Shown here: positions 35,735-44,800 of the stretch, piece by piece
How the letters are laid out: each line of letters opens with the position of its first letter
Numbering within the stretch: position 1 is the stretch's first letter
The notes under the pieces: generated by a model
Seen by the model: only the letters and a program-made list of their open reading frames with translations
Database searches by the model: none
What the model was told of the DNA's origin: nothing
Assembly (NCBI RefSeq): GCF_009789235.1
Contig: NZ_WSTB01000010.1
Coordinates: 62,001 to 126,000, forward strand
Length of the DNA stretch: 64,000 bases
Reading direction: 5' to 3'
DNA from: Flavobacterium hydrocarbonoxydans
Lineage (GTDB): Bacteria > Bacteroidota > Bacteroidia > Flavobacteriales > Flavobacteriaceae
Translations under genes and position numbers: made by a program

Positions 35735-36595
35735 ATGAAAAAATCATTCTTGTTTTGTTTTTCGATTGTTTTATTGGCTTGTCAGCAAAAAGATTCTAGT
35801 GGTGTAAAAGAGCTTTTTTCGCTTCCTAAAAAGCTTAAAGAAGTTTCCGGAATTACGTATTTTCCTGAAACCAATTTGATTTATACTCTCGAAGATAGCG
35901 GAAATGCAAACGAAATTTACGCTATAAATTCTGAGGGGAAATTAAATAAAACCATTGCCATTACAAACGCCACAAATGTAGATTGGGAGGATATTACAAA
36001 AGATAGCCAAGGAAATATCTATATTGGTGATTTCGGTAATAACGACAACGAACGCCAGGATTTGTGTATTTATAAAGTGAATAAAAACCAATTGAATTCA
36101 GAAAACGCTGTTGCCGAATATAAAGTTACTTTTTCGTATCCGGAACAAACGGAATTTCCTCCGAAGAAAAAAGAATTATTTTATGATGTGGAAGGTTTTT
36201 TTGAATACCAAAACAACTTTTACTTATTCACTAAAAACAGAAGCAAAGGCTTTGATGGAACCGCTTTTATTTACAAAATTCCAAATGTTGCAGGAACTCA
36301 AAAAGCTGAGAAAATTGGCGAATTCAAAACCTGTGATAATTACAATCATTGTGTGTTAACGAGTGCAACGATTAGTCCTGACGGAAAAAAGGTAGTTGTA
36401 TTAAGTCACGATAAAATTGTTTTGTTTGAAGGTTTTTCGGGAGATTTATTCCAAAAAGGAACCCAGAAGGAAATTAGTCTGAATCATTTTTCGCAAAAAG
36501 AAGCAATAGTTTTCAAAGACAATAACACCTTATTAATCGCAGATGAAAAAACAAATAAAGTAGGAGGAAAGGTGTACGAGTTCAAATTGAACTAA
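35735..36595 (+). CDS. Lipoprotein with SdiA-regulated/beta-propeller-like repeats
   Basis: 286 residues. Lipobox LLAC (Cys16). The rest consists of blade-like repeats typical of a beta-propeller: EVSGITYFPETNLIYTLED, DWEDITKDSQGNIYIGDFG, YDVEGFFEYQNNFYLFTKN, TSATISPDGKKVVVLSHD and EAIVFKDNNTLLIADEK. The pattern fits SdiA-regulated-like or NHL-type proteins. No catalytic motif is seen. It may bind a ligand or partner in the periplasm or at the membrane. Isolated between two hairpin repeats. Confidence 0.7.
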   Translation: MKKSFLFCFSIVLLACQQKDSSGVKELFSLPKKLKEVSGITYFPETNLIYTLEDSGNANEIYAINSEGKLNKTIAITNATNVDWEDITKDSQGNIYIGDFGNNDNERQDLCIYKVNKNQLNSENAVAEYKVTFSYPEQTEFPPKKKELFYDVEGFFEYQNNFYLFTKNRSKGFDGTAFIYKIPNVAGTQKAEKIGEFKTCDNYNHCVLTSATISPDGKKVVVLSHDKIVLFEGFSGDLFQKGTQKEISLNHFSQKEAIVFKDNNTLLIADEKTNKVGGKVYEFKLN

Positions 36596-36612
36596 GTTGC
36601 TGAGATACTAAG

Positions 36613-36677
36613 AAAAAATAGCCACGAATTCACGAATTAAATTTTAATAATAATTCGTGAATTCGTGGCTATTTTTT
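36613..36677. terminator. Perfect 27-bp hairpin between convergent genes
   Basis: 36613-36639 pairs without mismatch with 36651-36677 around an 11-base loop; A tract on the left and T tract on the right make it a bidirectional terminator. The core GCCACGAATTCACGAATT belongs to a dispersed repeat, part of which recurs at 47660-47679. Confidence 0.88.
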
Positions 36678-36730
36678 TAGACAAAGAAAAATCTTTGAAC
36701 CTTTGTTCCTATGCAACTTTGAACCTTTTG

Positions 36731-39700
36731 CTAAAAACTATATGCCGCACCAAAAACAACACGTCCCATTTCTTCAGGTGCTTTAAAGTACGAAACTCTT
36801 GCGGTAATCACATTGATAGCATTTAGCCAGATTCCGCCACCGTAATCATGATGCCATTTTTTAGAATCTTCGCCGTCAAACCAAATTCTTCCGTAATCAA
36901 AACCACCCAAAATTCCGTAGGTAAACGGCGCTACACTACGCTGTACTCTGCCTATTGTAAAACGCAAATCGGTACTTTGTGAGTAAGAAGAATTTCCTAA
37001 AAAACGCTCGGTTCTATAACCACGTAAATCTTTGTCACCTCCCAGAGTTACTCCTTGATAAAATTCAAAATTGTCGTTCAGAATTGTTTTTGTTTTAAAA
37101 AGTGTAGCCAAAACCAATTTTCCGTTGGAGTCAATTTTGTGCATAAAACCTAAGGTACTTTCGAGAGTTGGAAAATTTTGTTTGGTATTTTCTAAATTCG
37201 TCATCCAGGTTCCAGCAATCATAAAAGCCATTCCCAGTGTTGGTTTTGATACAAAATCCGAATTCTTAAACGAATACTTAATTTTTGCTCCACCATAAAC
37301 CTGACTGTCAAAAACAGCTGGATTTACAATTCCCGGAACATTAATATAACGATTGTAGGTTTCTTCGACTTTTAATTGTTCTAATAAAGGCTGAAAACTA
37401 AACTCACTTCCGTAACGGCCGACGTGTCTAATGGCTGCTGCGGCTTTAAATTGTTGTATGCGTACACGATTAAAATCCATGCCCAGATCCTGATCCTCAT
37501 TTTGAGTTTCGTTTCCAAAACCAAAATAATTGATAGCAAAATTGGGCGTCGTAAAACCAGACTCTACATCAATAATCCATTTTCCTAATAATCCAGGAAA
37601 ATGAGCAGTGTAATTAAATTCTAAACCACCCGTTGCAAAGTAGTAAAAACCATTTAGAATGTGTTTTTGGGTATAGGGATTTTGCTTGAAGTTATTGACC
37701 GTATAATTCAGATTAATACCCATTTTTACACCATCGTCAGGATTATATCCGATATTTGGAAGTCCTGAAAAGACATTGTATTTAGGTTTTTTATAATCGT
37801 ACAGATTTACAACATAATCATCTGTAAGTTGTGTTTTGGCTTTAGAATCAATGTGATACGTATTGTTTTTTGATTTAAAATCATAAATTTTGACTTTTTT
37901 ACCGTTTTCAACAAAATAGGAATCATTATTTTGTCCGCCTATCAAACGAATTTTAATCTTCGATTTTTGTGTTCCTTTTACTTCAAAAACATCATCGTCA
38001 TCTAAACCATAAAGCCATAAATTTCTTGTTTTTTTATCCTTTATCGTTTTGGTAAACTGCAATTCTTCACCCTCTTTTTTGATTCTAAAAACCTGAAGTT
38101 CTATGCTTTTCGGATTATTATGATTGATGATAAATTTGTCTTTTTTGTCTGTTCCTGCTATCATTACGGTATGCGATAATACATCAGAATAGCGCAAAGC
38201 ATATTTTTGAAGTTCTTTTTTTCGGTTTTTTAATTTGCTGATAATGTCTTCAATCGTTTCGTCCTGAACTTCTTTCGGTAAGTTTTTAAACGCTTTTTCA
38301 ATATCTTCATCTTTCAGGTTTTCCTGAATATATTGGGCTTGTGCTAACCAGTCTTTTTCCGTTGCTGTTTTTAAAAAGGCCAAATCAAGCGGGTAAGGTT
38401 CCCGGTTGAGCCATTTTACATTGTCAATTTCTTTTTTGAAAGTTCTCATGTGTCGAAGTGCCGGAAAGTTCATTAATAACGAAAGTAATTTTCCGTCATA
38501 CTTTGTAAAAGCCTGATCACGGTCGCGCGGGATTGGACGGTATATAACCTGGTCGCCCACTTTATATTCGCCCCAGCGCCATTGGTCACTATGTCTGTCC
38601 CAATCGCCAATAAGCATATCAAATAAACGCGCTTTGATGTATTCTTTTTCGTCAACCACATATTTTTCGTCCTTATGCAAATTGGCCATCATATCATTAG
38701 TACTTATAATATCGTTAGGCTTTCCAAAACTTGGTAAATCTTTCTGATTGTCAGTAGGACGTTCTTCCACCATGTACAATTCATCTCCAAAATTGGAATT
38801 GAATTCTTTCAGGGCATCTTGTTTCGGAATGTAATATAAAACGGGATTGGTATGCGATAAACCTAATTTATCAGCCATACTTCCCACAACATAAGGAGTG
38901 TAAGGATGCGAAGTGGTGTAGAAATCCAATAAAAATCCTTCTGCGAAAGTATTTTCAAAATCATTTACGACGTATTGATCTTTAAAAGCTACGGATTGTA
39001 AAAACTGAGTAGCGCTTTTTTTCATGCCGCGCATTACATATTCTTTTCCGTTTTTATCCATCATTCTCAAAGAAACAGACTGATGTCCGCCTCCTTCGCG
39101 AATAGGTTTCAAGCCACCAAAAAGCGTGTCTAAAGAAGCCGTTTTAGCTTCAATAGGCAAACTGTAATATTTGCGATAATGATTTCCGAATAAGAATCTA
39201 TGAAATCCGCTTTTCTTGGTCATTTCGGGAGTGTAAATGGAGGTCGAAACAGTTTTGGGAAACGTATTCAAACCTTTCGAGGCCCAATTAAATTCTTTTG
39301 CTTTTATAATTTCACGTTCAAAAAGTAGTTTTTCTTTGTTATTTTCATTTCCATAAAAAGTAACTTTTGCATCGCCACTTTTAAATAAAGTTAGGGTTGC
39401 ATAACCATTTCCGCCGTATGAAAAATCGGTTGTTCCAATGGCTCTTGCAGCTTCTGATTTTGAACCTGCACCACTAATAATTTGTTTGATGTTTTCTTTG
39501 CTGATGTACTGCAAATTGTGATCGTGCCCCGAAACCACAATGACATTTTTCTGACCCTGGAGAAGTGTTTTTATTCTTTTGGAATAAATAGTATATTGTT
39601 TATTTTGAAGATCCTGCGGACTAATACCCGATGTTTTTCTCAGTAAATTGATAAAAGAACCAATTACAGGCAGCGGGATTTTATTTTCAAAAGGAAATAA

Positions 39701-40453
39701 TTGTTTCTCTAACGAAAATTGTCCACCGTGAGTTCCGTTGCTCATCAGCGGATGGTGAATGGCCAAAATAACCGTTTTTTCCTGATTTTTATTCAGAAGA
39801 CTTTCTAATTCTTCAAAAAAATCATCACGCGTTTTGATGTCGCAATTGTCATTTATAGTCGGATGATTGTCCCAATCTTCCAGAAACCATTCGCTGTCGA
39901 TAGCAATCAAAGTAGTTAAGCTATCAATTTTTATATCATCGATAGGGCAACCTTTTCTTGGTAAAAAGGCTTTGCTGTTTTTTACATTCGAAAGAACAAA
40001 TTTTTCTTGACTTCTTAAACCAGAAAGTCCGCTATACCAATCATGATTTCCTGGTATGAATACCGTTTTTCCTTTAAAATCCTTTCCTATTTTTATTTGA
40101 TTAGAAAGTTTTGTCGCAGCCCATAAACTATCTTTATCATTAAATCCATTTGGATATATATTATCTCCCAAGAATAATAAAGTGGCATTTTTGCTTGACT
40201 TTTTTAATTTTTGATGTAATAATTCTAAGGTTTGTTGAGCCTGTTCTTCGTCTGCATTTCCGGCATCTCCAACTAAATAAAAAGTGTGTGCAATTTTTAT
40301 GGTGTCTGTAGCGTTTTCAGTTTCGTTCGCACTTACATTTTTACCATATTGCGCCTGCTGTGTAGCACAGGCATTTACGAGAAAAAGTAAAGCTGCAAAT
40401 GCTAAATAGGAGTTAATCTTATTATTAAAATGATTATCCAAAAACAATTTCAT
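36731..40453 (-). CDS. Fusion lipoprotein: metallophosphoesterase, kinase-like module, Omp85-type barrel
   Basis: 1240 residues. Lipobox VNAC (Cys29). Calcineurin-like phosphoesterase (about 55-370): GDAG (62-65), GDN (96-98), GNHDW (135-139), AIHHP (231-235), GHDHN (309-313). Middle part (about 440-720): GGGHQSVSLRM and EYVMRGMKKS resemble an N-lobe, and GDWDRHSDQWRW (616-627) plus RPIPRDRDQAF (639-649) resemble the catalytic loop and metal site of HipA/FAM20/CotH-like kinases. C-terminal part (about 880-1240): an outer-membrane barrel with the Omp85-type LRGY motif at 1143-1146 and terminal Phe. It would anchor phosphatase and kinase-like modules at the outer membrane. Motifs are visible; activities are inferred. 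Confidence 0.82.
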   Translation of the reverse strand: MKLFLDNHFNNKINSYLAFAALLFLVNACATQQAQYGKNVSANETENATDTIKIAHTFYLVGDAGNADEEQAQQTLELLHQKLKKSSKNATLLFLGDNIYPNGFNDKDSLWAATKLSNQIKIGKDFKGKTVFIPGNHDWYSGLSGLRSQEKFVLSNVKNSKAFLPRKGCPIDDIKIDSLTTLIAIDSEWFLEDWDNHPTINDNCDIKTRDDFFEELESLLNKNQEKTVILAIHHPLMSNGTHGGQFSLEKQLFPFENKIPLPVIGSFINLLRKTSGISPQDLQNKQYTIYSKRIKTLLQGQKNVIVVSGHDHNLQYISKENIKQIISGAGSKSEAARAIGTTDFSYGGNGYATLTLFKSGDAKVTFYGNENNKEKLLFEREIIKAKEFNWASKGLNTFPKTVSTSIYTPEMTKKSGFHRFLFGNHYRKYYSLPIEAKTASLDTLFGGLKPIREGGGHQSVSLRMMDKNGKEYVMRGMKKSATQFLQSVAFKDQYVVNDFENTFAEGFLLDFYTTSHPYTPYVVGSMADKLGLSHTNPVLYYIPKQDALKEFNSNFGDELYMVEERPTDNQKDLPSFGKPNDIISTNDMMANLHKDEKYVVDEKEYIKARLFDMLIGDWDRHSDQWRWGEYKVGDQVIYRPIPRDRDQAFTKYDGKLLSLLMNFPALRHMRTFKKEIDNVKWLNREPYPLDLAFLKTATEKDWLAQAQYIQENLKDEDIEKAFKNLPKEVQDETIEDIISKLKNRKKELQKYALRYSDVLSHTVMIAGTDKKDKFIINHNNPKSIELQVFRIKKEGEELQFTKTIKDKKTRNLWLYGLDDDDVFEVKGTQKSKIKIRLIGGQNNDSYFVENGKKVKIYDFKSKNNTYHIDSKAKTQLTDDYVVNLYDYKKPKYNVFSGLPNIGYNPDDGVKMGINLNYTVNNFKQNPYTQKHILNGFYYFATGGLEFNYTAHFPGLLGKWIIDVESGFTTPNFAINYFGFGNETQNEDQDLGMDFNRVRIQQFKAAAAIRHVGRYGSEFSFQPLLEQLKVEETYNRYINVPGIVNPAVFDSQVYGGAKIKYSFKNSDFVSKPTLGMAFMIAGTWMTNLENTKQNFPTLESTLGFMHKIDSNGKLVLATLFKTKTILNDNFEFYQGVTLGGDKDLRGYRTERFLGNSSYSQSTDLRFTIGRVQRSVAPFTYGILGGFDYGRIWFDGEDSKKWHHDYGGGIWLNAINVITARVSYFKAPEEMGRVVFGAAYSF

Positions 40454-40478
40454 AATTTAGTAGTATAAAAATAGTCGT

Positions 40479-41663
40479 ATGAATTTAATACAACAATCTG
40501 AAGATTTCGTTTATAATTTACTCAAAGATAAACTTTCTAATTTATATTCGTACCATAATTTTAGCCATACTTCGAGCGTGGTTAATGCTGTAAATGAGCT
40601 TTGTACCAAAGAAAAAGTTGGGGTAGAGGATAAAGAAGCTCTTTTGGTAGCAGCTTGGTTCCATGATACAGGTTACGTAAAAGGAATGGAAAATCATGAG
40701 AGTGAAAGCGTTAGTATTGCAACGGAGTTCTTGAAACAACACAGCCAATCGGATGAGTTTATAGCCAAAGTTGCGACTTTTATTATGGCTACAGCCAAAG
40801 AATACGTGCCTAAAACACATTTGGAGAAAATTATCAAAGACGCCGATTACATTCATATCATCAGTGCTGAGTATGTTTCTACCTGCGAATTATTGCGATT
40901 AGAATTAAAAAACACGGGTTATAAAGATTTTAGTAATTTAGAATGGGCAACAGAAAATTTTGATTTTTTATTGAATAGACATCGTTTCTACACCGAATTT
41001 GCACAGAAAAAATGGCAACCTTTGAAAGAGAAAAATTTAGTTAAAATTCAAAAGAAAATCAATAAGCAAAAAGAAAAAGAAACTTTTTTGATAGAAGATG
41101 ATTTTAAGAAAAGAGAAAAAATGGAAAAACCCGAAAGAGGCATTGATACTTTATTTCGTGTAACCCTTGGAAATCATACCCGTCTAAGCGGAATTGCAGA
41201 CAGCAAAGCGAATATTTTACTTTCGGTAAACGCTATTATTATCTCGATTGCACTTTCTACAATTATCCCAAAATTAGACAGTCCTAAAAATGTACATTTA
41301 GTGATTCCGACATTTATTATGCTGATTTCTAGTGTTACCACTATTATTTTTGCTATTTTATCGACTAGACCAAAAGTAACTTCTGGTATTTTTACGCGTG
41401 AAGATGTCGAAGATAAAAAAGTAAACCTGATGTTTTTTGGAAATTTCTATAAAATGCCTTTGCACGAATACGATTGGGCGATGAACGAAATGATGAAAGA
41501 CCGCGATTATTTGTACTCGACCATGATAAAAGATTTGTATTACCTCGGACTGGTTTTGCAACGCAAATACAACTTACTTCGTATTGCCTACAATCTTTTT
41601 ATGGTAGGAATCATCATAAGTGTACTTGCGTTTGTAATAGCTTTTAAATCGGTAGGAGTTTAG
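40479..41663 (+). CDS. HD-domain protein fused to a Pycsar-effector-like transmembrane domain (PycTM)
   Basis: 394 residues. The N-terminal HD hydrolase domain (about 1-185) has His30, His62-Asp63 (WFHDTGY) and Asp121/Asp123 (KDADYIHI), the pattern for metal-dependent phosphohydrolases. A charged helical linker follows (185-218). The C-terminal part (about 218-394) matches the PycTM-type effector: ERGIDTLFRVTLGNHTRLSG, DSKANILLSVNAIIIS, and three membrane helices near 245-263, 274-294 and 372-389. PycTM proteins are membrane-impairing effectors gated by cyclic pyrimidine nucleotides in Pycsar defence. No cyclase is encoded in this window. It overlaps the convergent GAF gene by 4 bases. Confidence 0.85.
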   Translation: MNLIQQSEDFVYNLLKDKLSNLYSYHNFSHTSSVVNAVNELCTKEKVGVEDKEALLVAAWFHDTGYVKGMENHESESVSIATEFLKQHSQSDEFIAKVATFIMATAKEYVPKTHLEKIIKDADYIHIISAEYVSTCELLRLELKNTGYKDFSNLEWATENFDFLLNRHRFYTEFAQKKWQPLKEKNLVKIQKKINKQKEKETFLIEDDFKKREKMEKPERGIDTLFRVTLGNHTRLSGIADSKANILLSVNAIIISIALSTIIPKLDSPKNVHLVIPTFIMLISSVTTIIFAILSTRPKVTSGIFTREDVEDKKVNLMFFGNFYKMPLHEYDWAMNEMMKDRDYLYSTMIKDLYYLGLVLQRKYNLLRIAYNLFMVGIIISVLAFVIAFKSVGV

Positions 41664-44026
41664 TTTAACTCGTCTAACAAATCCTGATAAGTGATTTTCT
41701 TTGCAGTAGCAGCTGTATTGTTAATCACTTTTACCCGAATTGCTCTCAATCCTGAAACACCCTGCAAATCTTCAACATCGAATTGTTCGATGGCAGGTTC
41801 GAGGATTTTTTTGTGCTGTAAATATTTAATGTATTTTAGATATTCTGCTTCTTCGCTATTTTGAGTATAGACAATCGTAATTTTTTCCTTTTCAGTAATG
41901 CGTTCTGCCGAGCCTTTTATGTGAGCTTTATCGATACGTTTTTTAACAACTTCATATCTTGCATTATAGGTTCCGTCAACGTCAAAACGTTTTTCATCCA
42001 TTCTGAAACGAATTGAAAGAGGCTGGCTAAATACTAAAATCAACGAAGTTACATCCAACTCATAAGGCAAAGACTCTTTAAGCTGATGATGTTCCAGTTC
42101 CATTTCGCATAACGTTTGCAATTGCCACAAACGCAAGTTGTGCAAATACATGATATCAAATGGTTTTGTTGGCGCAATCGAAGACCCAATGTATAAATTG
42201 TGCTCAACACCGTCCGTTTTAAAACGTTCGTAATAATGCGGATAGATTTGCTGTGCTTCCAGTTGTTTTTTATCTAAAACCGTTGCCAGTTTTTTATTGA
42301 TAATCGACATGGCGTTATCAAACTTTTTTCTTTCCTGATAGAACATTCCAGATTTTTCATCTAAACTTTCAAAGTACAATTGCTCCAGTTTTTCGTTCTT
42401 GGCATTGTATTTTGTGTTTTTTAGGATAGGATGAATTTCTTCTTCAATATAACGCTGAATATGTTGCTCGGTATCTGCTTTTAGAGGAGAATCCAACTCA
42501 TTACGAAGCGATTCCAGTTCAAATTTTCGTTGTTCCAAAAGCACTAAATTGCTATTTGGTTTTTGGTTATCAAAAATTTCTAAAAGTGTGGTAAGCTGGT
42601 TTTTTAAATCTTTTTTTACCGTTTCATTTCGGTGTTCCGATGAGCCTTTAATGTCGATTTGACCATACAAAGGAAAAACGTTTTTGAAAACAATTTCCTT
42701 AAAAATATAATCTTTGGTAGGATTGGTATTCTGAAAGTAATTCTGCGATTCTTTCTTGAATTTCCAATAAACACTTGGGTGAATGGTGGTGTACTCACGC
42801 TGAATAATCGCCTCAACCTGATGTTGCATATCCGTGTTATAACGATCAATCGTATCGGTTAAATAAGGTAAAACCAATTCCAGTTTGGTCGCATTTACAC
42901 TATTTAAATCTCTCGGGTTTTTCGAAACTAATTCTACTACACCCAGTAAGTTTCCATCTTTTATAACCGGAGCAAAAACACAACTCTGAATGCCTTGTCG
43001 TAATAAATGCTCACCCAGTTTTTTGTTTGGAGATTCTTCTATGAATTTCTGAACATTCGAAATCACAAACGGCTCTTTTTTATCTAATAAATTTTCAAAA
43101 GAACAACCAAAAAAAGCATTTTTACAATCAACTTCCTGTTCTTTCGAAAGTAAAAAACTCTGCAATTGATTATCAAATTTTACTGGTCTGATGAATTTTT
43201 CTTCCTCAGGATTATAAATAATGAAACCTACTTTTAAGTGCGGAATTTTAAATATAGATTTAAAAATATTTTCTATAATTTCATTTGACGCTACCGTTTT
43301 GGTATCCGGTTTTAATAAATTACTTTTTAGATTCGAAATGGCACTTTCGGTAGTCGCATCAAATAAGGAAACAATTCCAAAACCTTTTAAAACCCAGCTT
43401 CCTTCAGGAAATTTCGATTTCCAAAGGGCAATATCATTATAATTATCAATCAATAAATCTATGTCGTCCTGACTTAGCTGTACTGCTTTTTCTGTTGGGT
43501 TAATTTCCATGAAATCAGCGTTGTACATAATTCTATAATGTTTTTCTACACCATCTTCGTCCGGAATATCATAAAAGAAAGGCTTGTTAAAATCGATGTT
43601 TTGTTTGTAATAACTGCTTAAAATTAAACAACAGTTATTGATGTAAAATTGATGCTCATCAAAATCACGAATTTCCATATAAAATTCATCACCGGCATTT
43701 CGTAAAATTTTCTTGAAACGTTCGGAATAATTGAAAGAAATGTTCTGAAAAGGAATCGTAACCGCTTTTATTTCGTTTTGAGTCAAAGCAGTAGGGAATA
43801 AATCGGCCAGTAAATTTTTGATTAAAGCTTCATTTTTTTTGATGAGACTGTAATCCTGGATTCCCGTTCTGAATTCCGGAAGAGATTCTATTTCTTTTAA
43901 AATAGCTTTGGCATAATTCGATCTGTAATCAACATCAGACAAAGCAATTTCTTCAAAAGATTCGATTAATTTATGGAATGATATAATGGTTTTGAAAGGA
44001 CTTTCGATGTGTAAAAGACTATCCAT
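41660..44026 (-). CDS. Large GAF-domain protein of unknown function
   Basis: 788 residues, soluble, no signal peptide. One region (about 285-400) reads as a GAF domain: FIIYNPEEEKFIRPVKF, PFVISNVQKFIEES and SCVFAPVIKDGNLLGVVEL. The rest is largely helical and unassigned, with a coiled-coil-like stretch around 480-600. There is no kinase, cyclase or DNA-binding motif. GAF domains often bind cyclic nucleotides or other small ligands. The gene faces the HD-PycTM gene tail to tail with overlapping ends; a functional link is possible but only by position. Confidence 0.7.
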   Translation of the reverse strand: MDSLLHIESPFKTIISFHKLIESFEEIALSDVDYRSNYAKAILKEIESLPEFRTGIQDYSLIKKNEALIKNLLADLFPTALTQNEIKAVTIPFQNISFNYSERFKKILRNAGDEFYMEIRDFDEHQFYINNCCLILSSYYKQNIDFNKPFFYDIPDEDGVEKHYRIMYNADFMEINPTEKAVQLSQDDIDLLIDNYNDIALWKSKFPEGSWVLKGFGIVSLFDATTESAISNLKSNLLKPDTKTVASNEIIENIFKSIFKIPHLKVGFIIYNPEEEKFIRPVKFDNQLQSFLLSKEQEVDCKNAFFGCSFENLLDKKEPFVISNVQKFIEESPNKKLGEHLLRQGIQSCVFAPVIKDGNLLGVVELVSKNPRDLNSVNATKLELVLPYLTDTIDRYNTDMQHQVEAIIQREYTTIHPSVYWKFKKESQNYFQNTNPTKDYIFKEIVFKNVFPLYGQIDIKGSSEHRNETVKKDLKNQLTTLLEIFDNQKPNSNLVLLEQRKFELESLRNELDSPLKADTEQHIQRYIEEEIHPILKNTKYNAKNEKLEQLYFESLDEKSGMFYQERKKFDNAMSIINKKLATVLDKKQLEAQQIYPHYYERFKTDGVEHNLYIGSSIAPTKPFDIMYLHNLRLWQLQTLCEMELEHHQLKESLPYELDVTSLILVFSQPLSIRFRMDEKRFDVDGTYNARYEVVKKRIDKAHIKGSAERITEKEKITIVYTQNSEEAEYLKYIKYLQHKKILEPAIEQFDVEDLQGVSGLRAIRVKVINNTAATAKKITYQDLLDELN

Positions 44027-44165
44027 CTTGTTTTTGTTTTAGGATACAAAATTAAGCAAAAATTAAGTTCATAAATCAATTTGGTATCTAAATCGTCTAT
44101 AAAGTTATAAGGAGATTTTAAGTTTGCTTTTTGAAAAAAATAGAGGCAAAACTTTACAACCAAAC
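44027..44165. other. Start of repeat-rich intergenic region
   Basis: About 140 AT-rich bases upstream of the GAF gene that should hold its promoter; no clear -33/-7 pair on the minus strand was found. From 44166 on, the 44.1-44.8 kb spacer is filled with repeats listed separately and has no gene. Confidence 0.5.
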
Positions 44166-44246
44166 TTGTCATTCCGTAGGAATCTCTTCGGTTAATTGAA
44201 ATATACTTTGTAGAATCACGTTACTAGGATTCCTGCGGAATGACAA
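44166..44246. repeat. REP-like inverted repeat, 81 bp, copy 1
   Basis: Begins TTGTCATTCCGTAGGAATC and ends GATTCCTGCGGAATGACAA, so the two ends pair as a hairpin of about 19 bp. The interior contains AATATACTTTGTAGAATCAC. Copy 2 at 44630-44710 has the same length and nearly the same sequence. Confidence 0.9.
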
Positions 44247-44319
44247 ACTTTGGCTTTAATCAAAAAATGATACATTTTCTCCGCAATATTTTCTCCACAA
44301 TGTTGTCATTTCCGTAATC

Positions 44320-44449
44320 TTGTCATTCCGAGGAACGAGGAATCTCCGCGCGAAGCTCGACAAAGATTGACTATTAGTGACGGAGCTACTTACGGAGATT
44401 TACTTCGTCTATTCGCTATCGCTCGGGTCTCCTCCGTCGAAATGACAAA
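44320..44449. repeat. REP-like element with the same TTGTCATTCCG ends and a different core
   Basis: About 130 bases from TTGTCATTCCGAGGAACGAG to CGAAATGACAA. The core holds GGAATCTCCGCG and CGGAGATTTACTTCG inverted pieces. It shares only the outer ends with the 81-bp family. Confidence 0.75.
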
Positions 44450-44481
44450 CTAGCCGATAACTTTCTTTTGAAAACGAATTT

Positions 44482-44562
44482 CCTAGCCCCGATAGCAGTG
44501 AAAATCCTTTTGTGGCGGGGTTCGCCACAAAAGATTGTAACGGATAGCGGGATTAGCTCCTG
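44482..44562 (+). ncRNA. Flavo-1-like structured RNA element
   Basis: TCCTAGCCCCGATAGCAGTG at the left, a long hairpin (TTTTGTGGCG with CGCCACAAAA around 44508-44532), and GCGGGATTAGCTCCTG at the right, followed by seven A. The layout and words resemble the Flavo-1 RNA motif of flavobacteria as I remember it. A related element on the other strand lies at 20932-21045. Identity with the Rfam family is not tested here. Confidence 0.5.
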
Positions 44563-44629
44563 AAAAAAAGATTTGATTTTATCATTGAAATCGAAATGAC
44601 AAAGTTTGTGTTTTAAAAAAACAAACGCA

Positions 44630-44710
44630 TTGTCATTCCGCAGGAATCTCTACGATTAGCTGAAATATACTTTGTAGAATCACGTTACTAGGATTCCTAC
44701 GGAATGACAA
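44630..44710. repeat. REP-like inverted repeat, 81 bp, copy 2
   Basis: Same length and same orientation as copy 1 at 44166-44246: TTGTCATTCCGCAGGAATC start and GATTCCTACGGAATGACAA end, with a few substitutions in the first third. It is followed by an AACGGCAAT/AGTTGCCGTT hairpin at 44731-44760 that probably terminates the next leftward gene. Confidence 0.9.
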
Positions 44711-44800
44711 ACTTTGGTTTGAAAAAAAAAAACGGCAATTACAAATATGTAGTTGCCGTTTTTTGATTTTAGTAAGTAAGTAATAGAAAATGAATTGCTA

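Noticed and set aside
40479..44026. Complete Pycsar defence operon
   Set aside because: Only an effector-like domain is present; no pyrimidine cyclase or other nucleotide cyclase is visible in either direction, and the neighbouring GAF gene is convergent.
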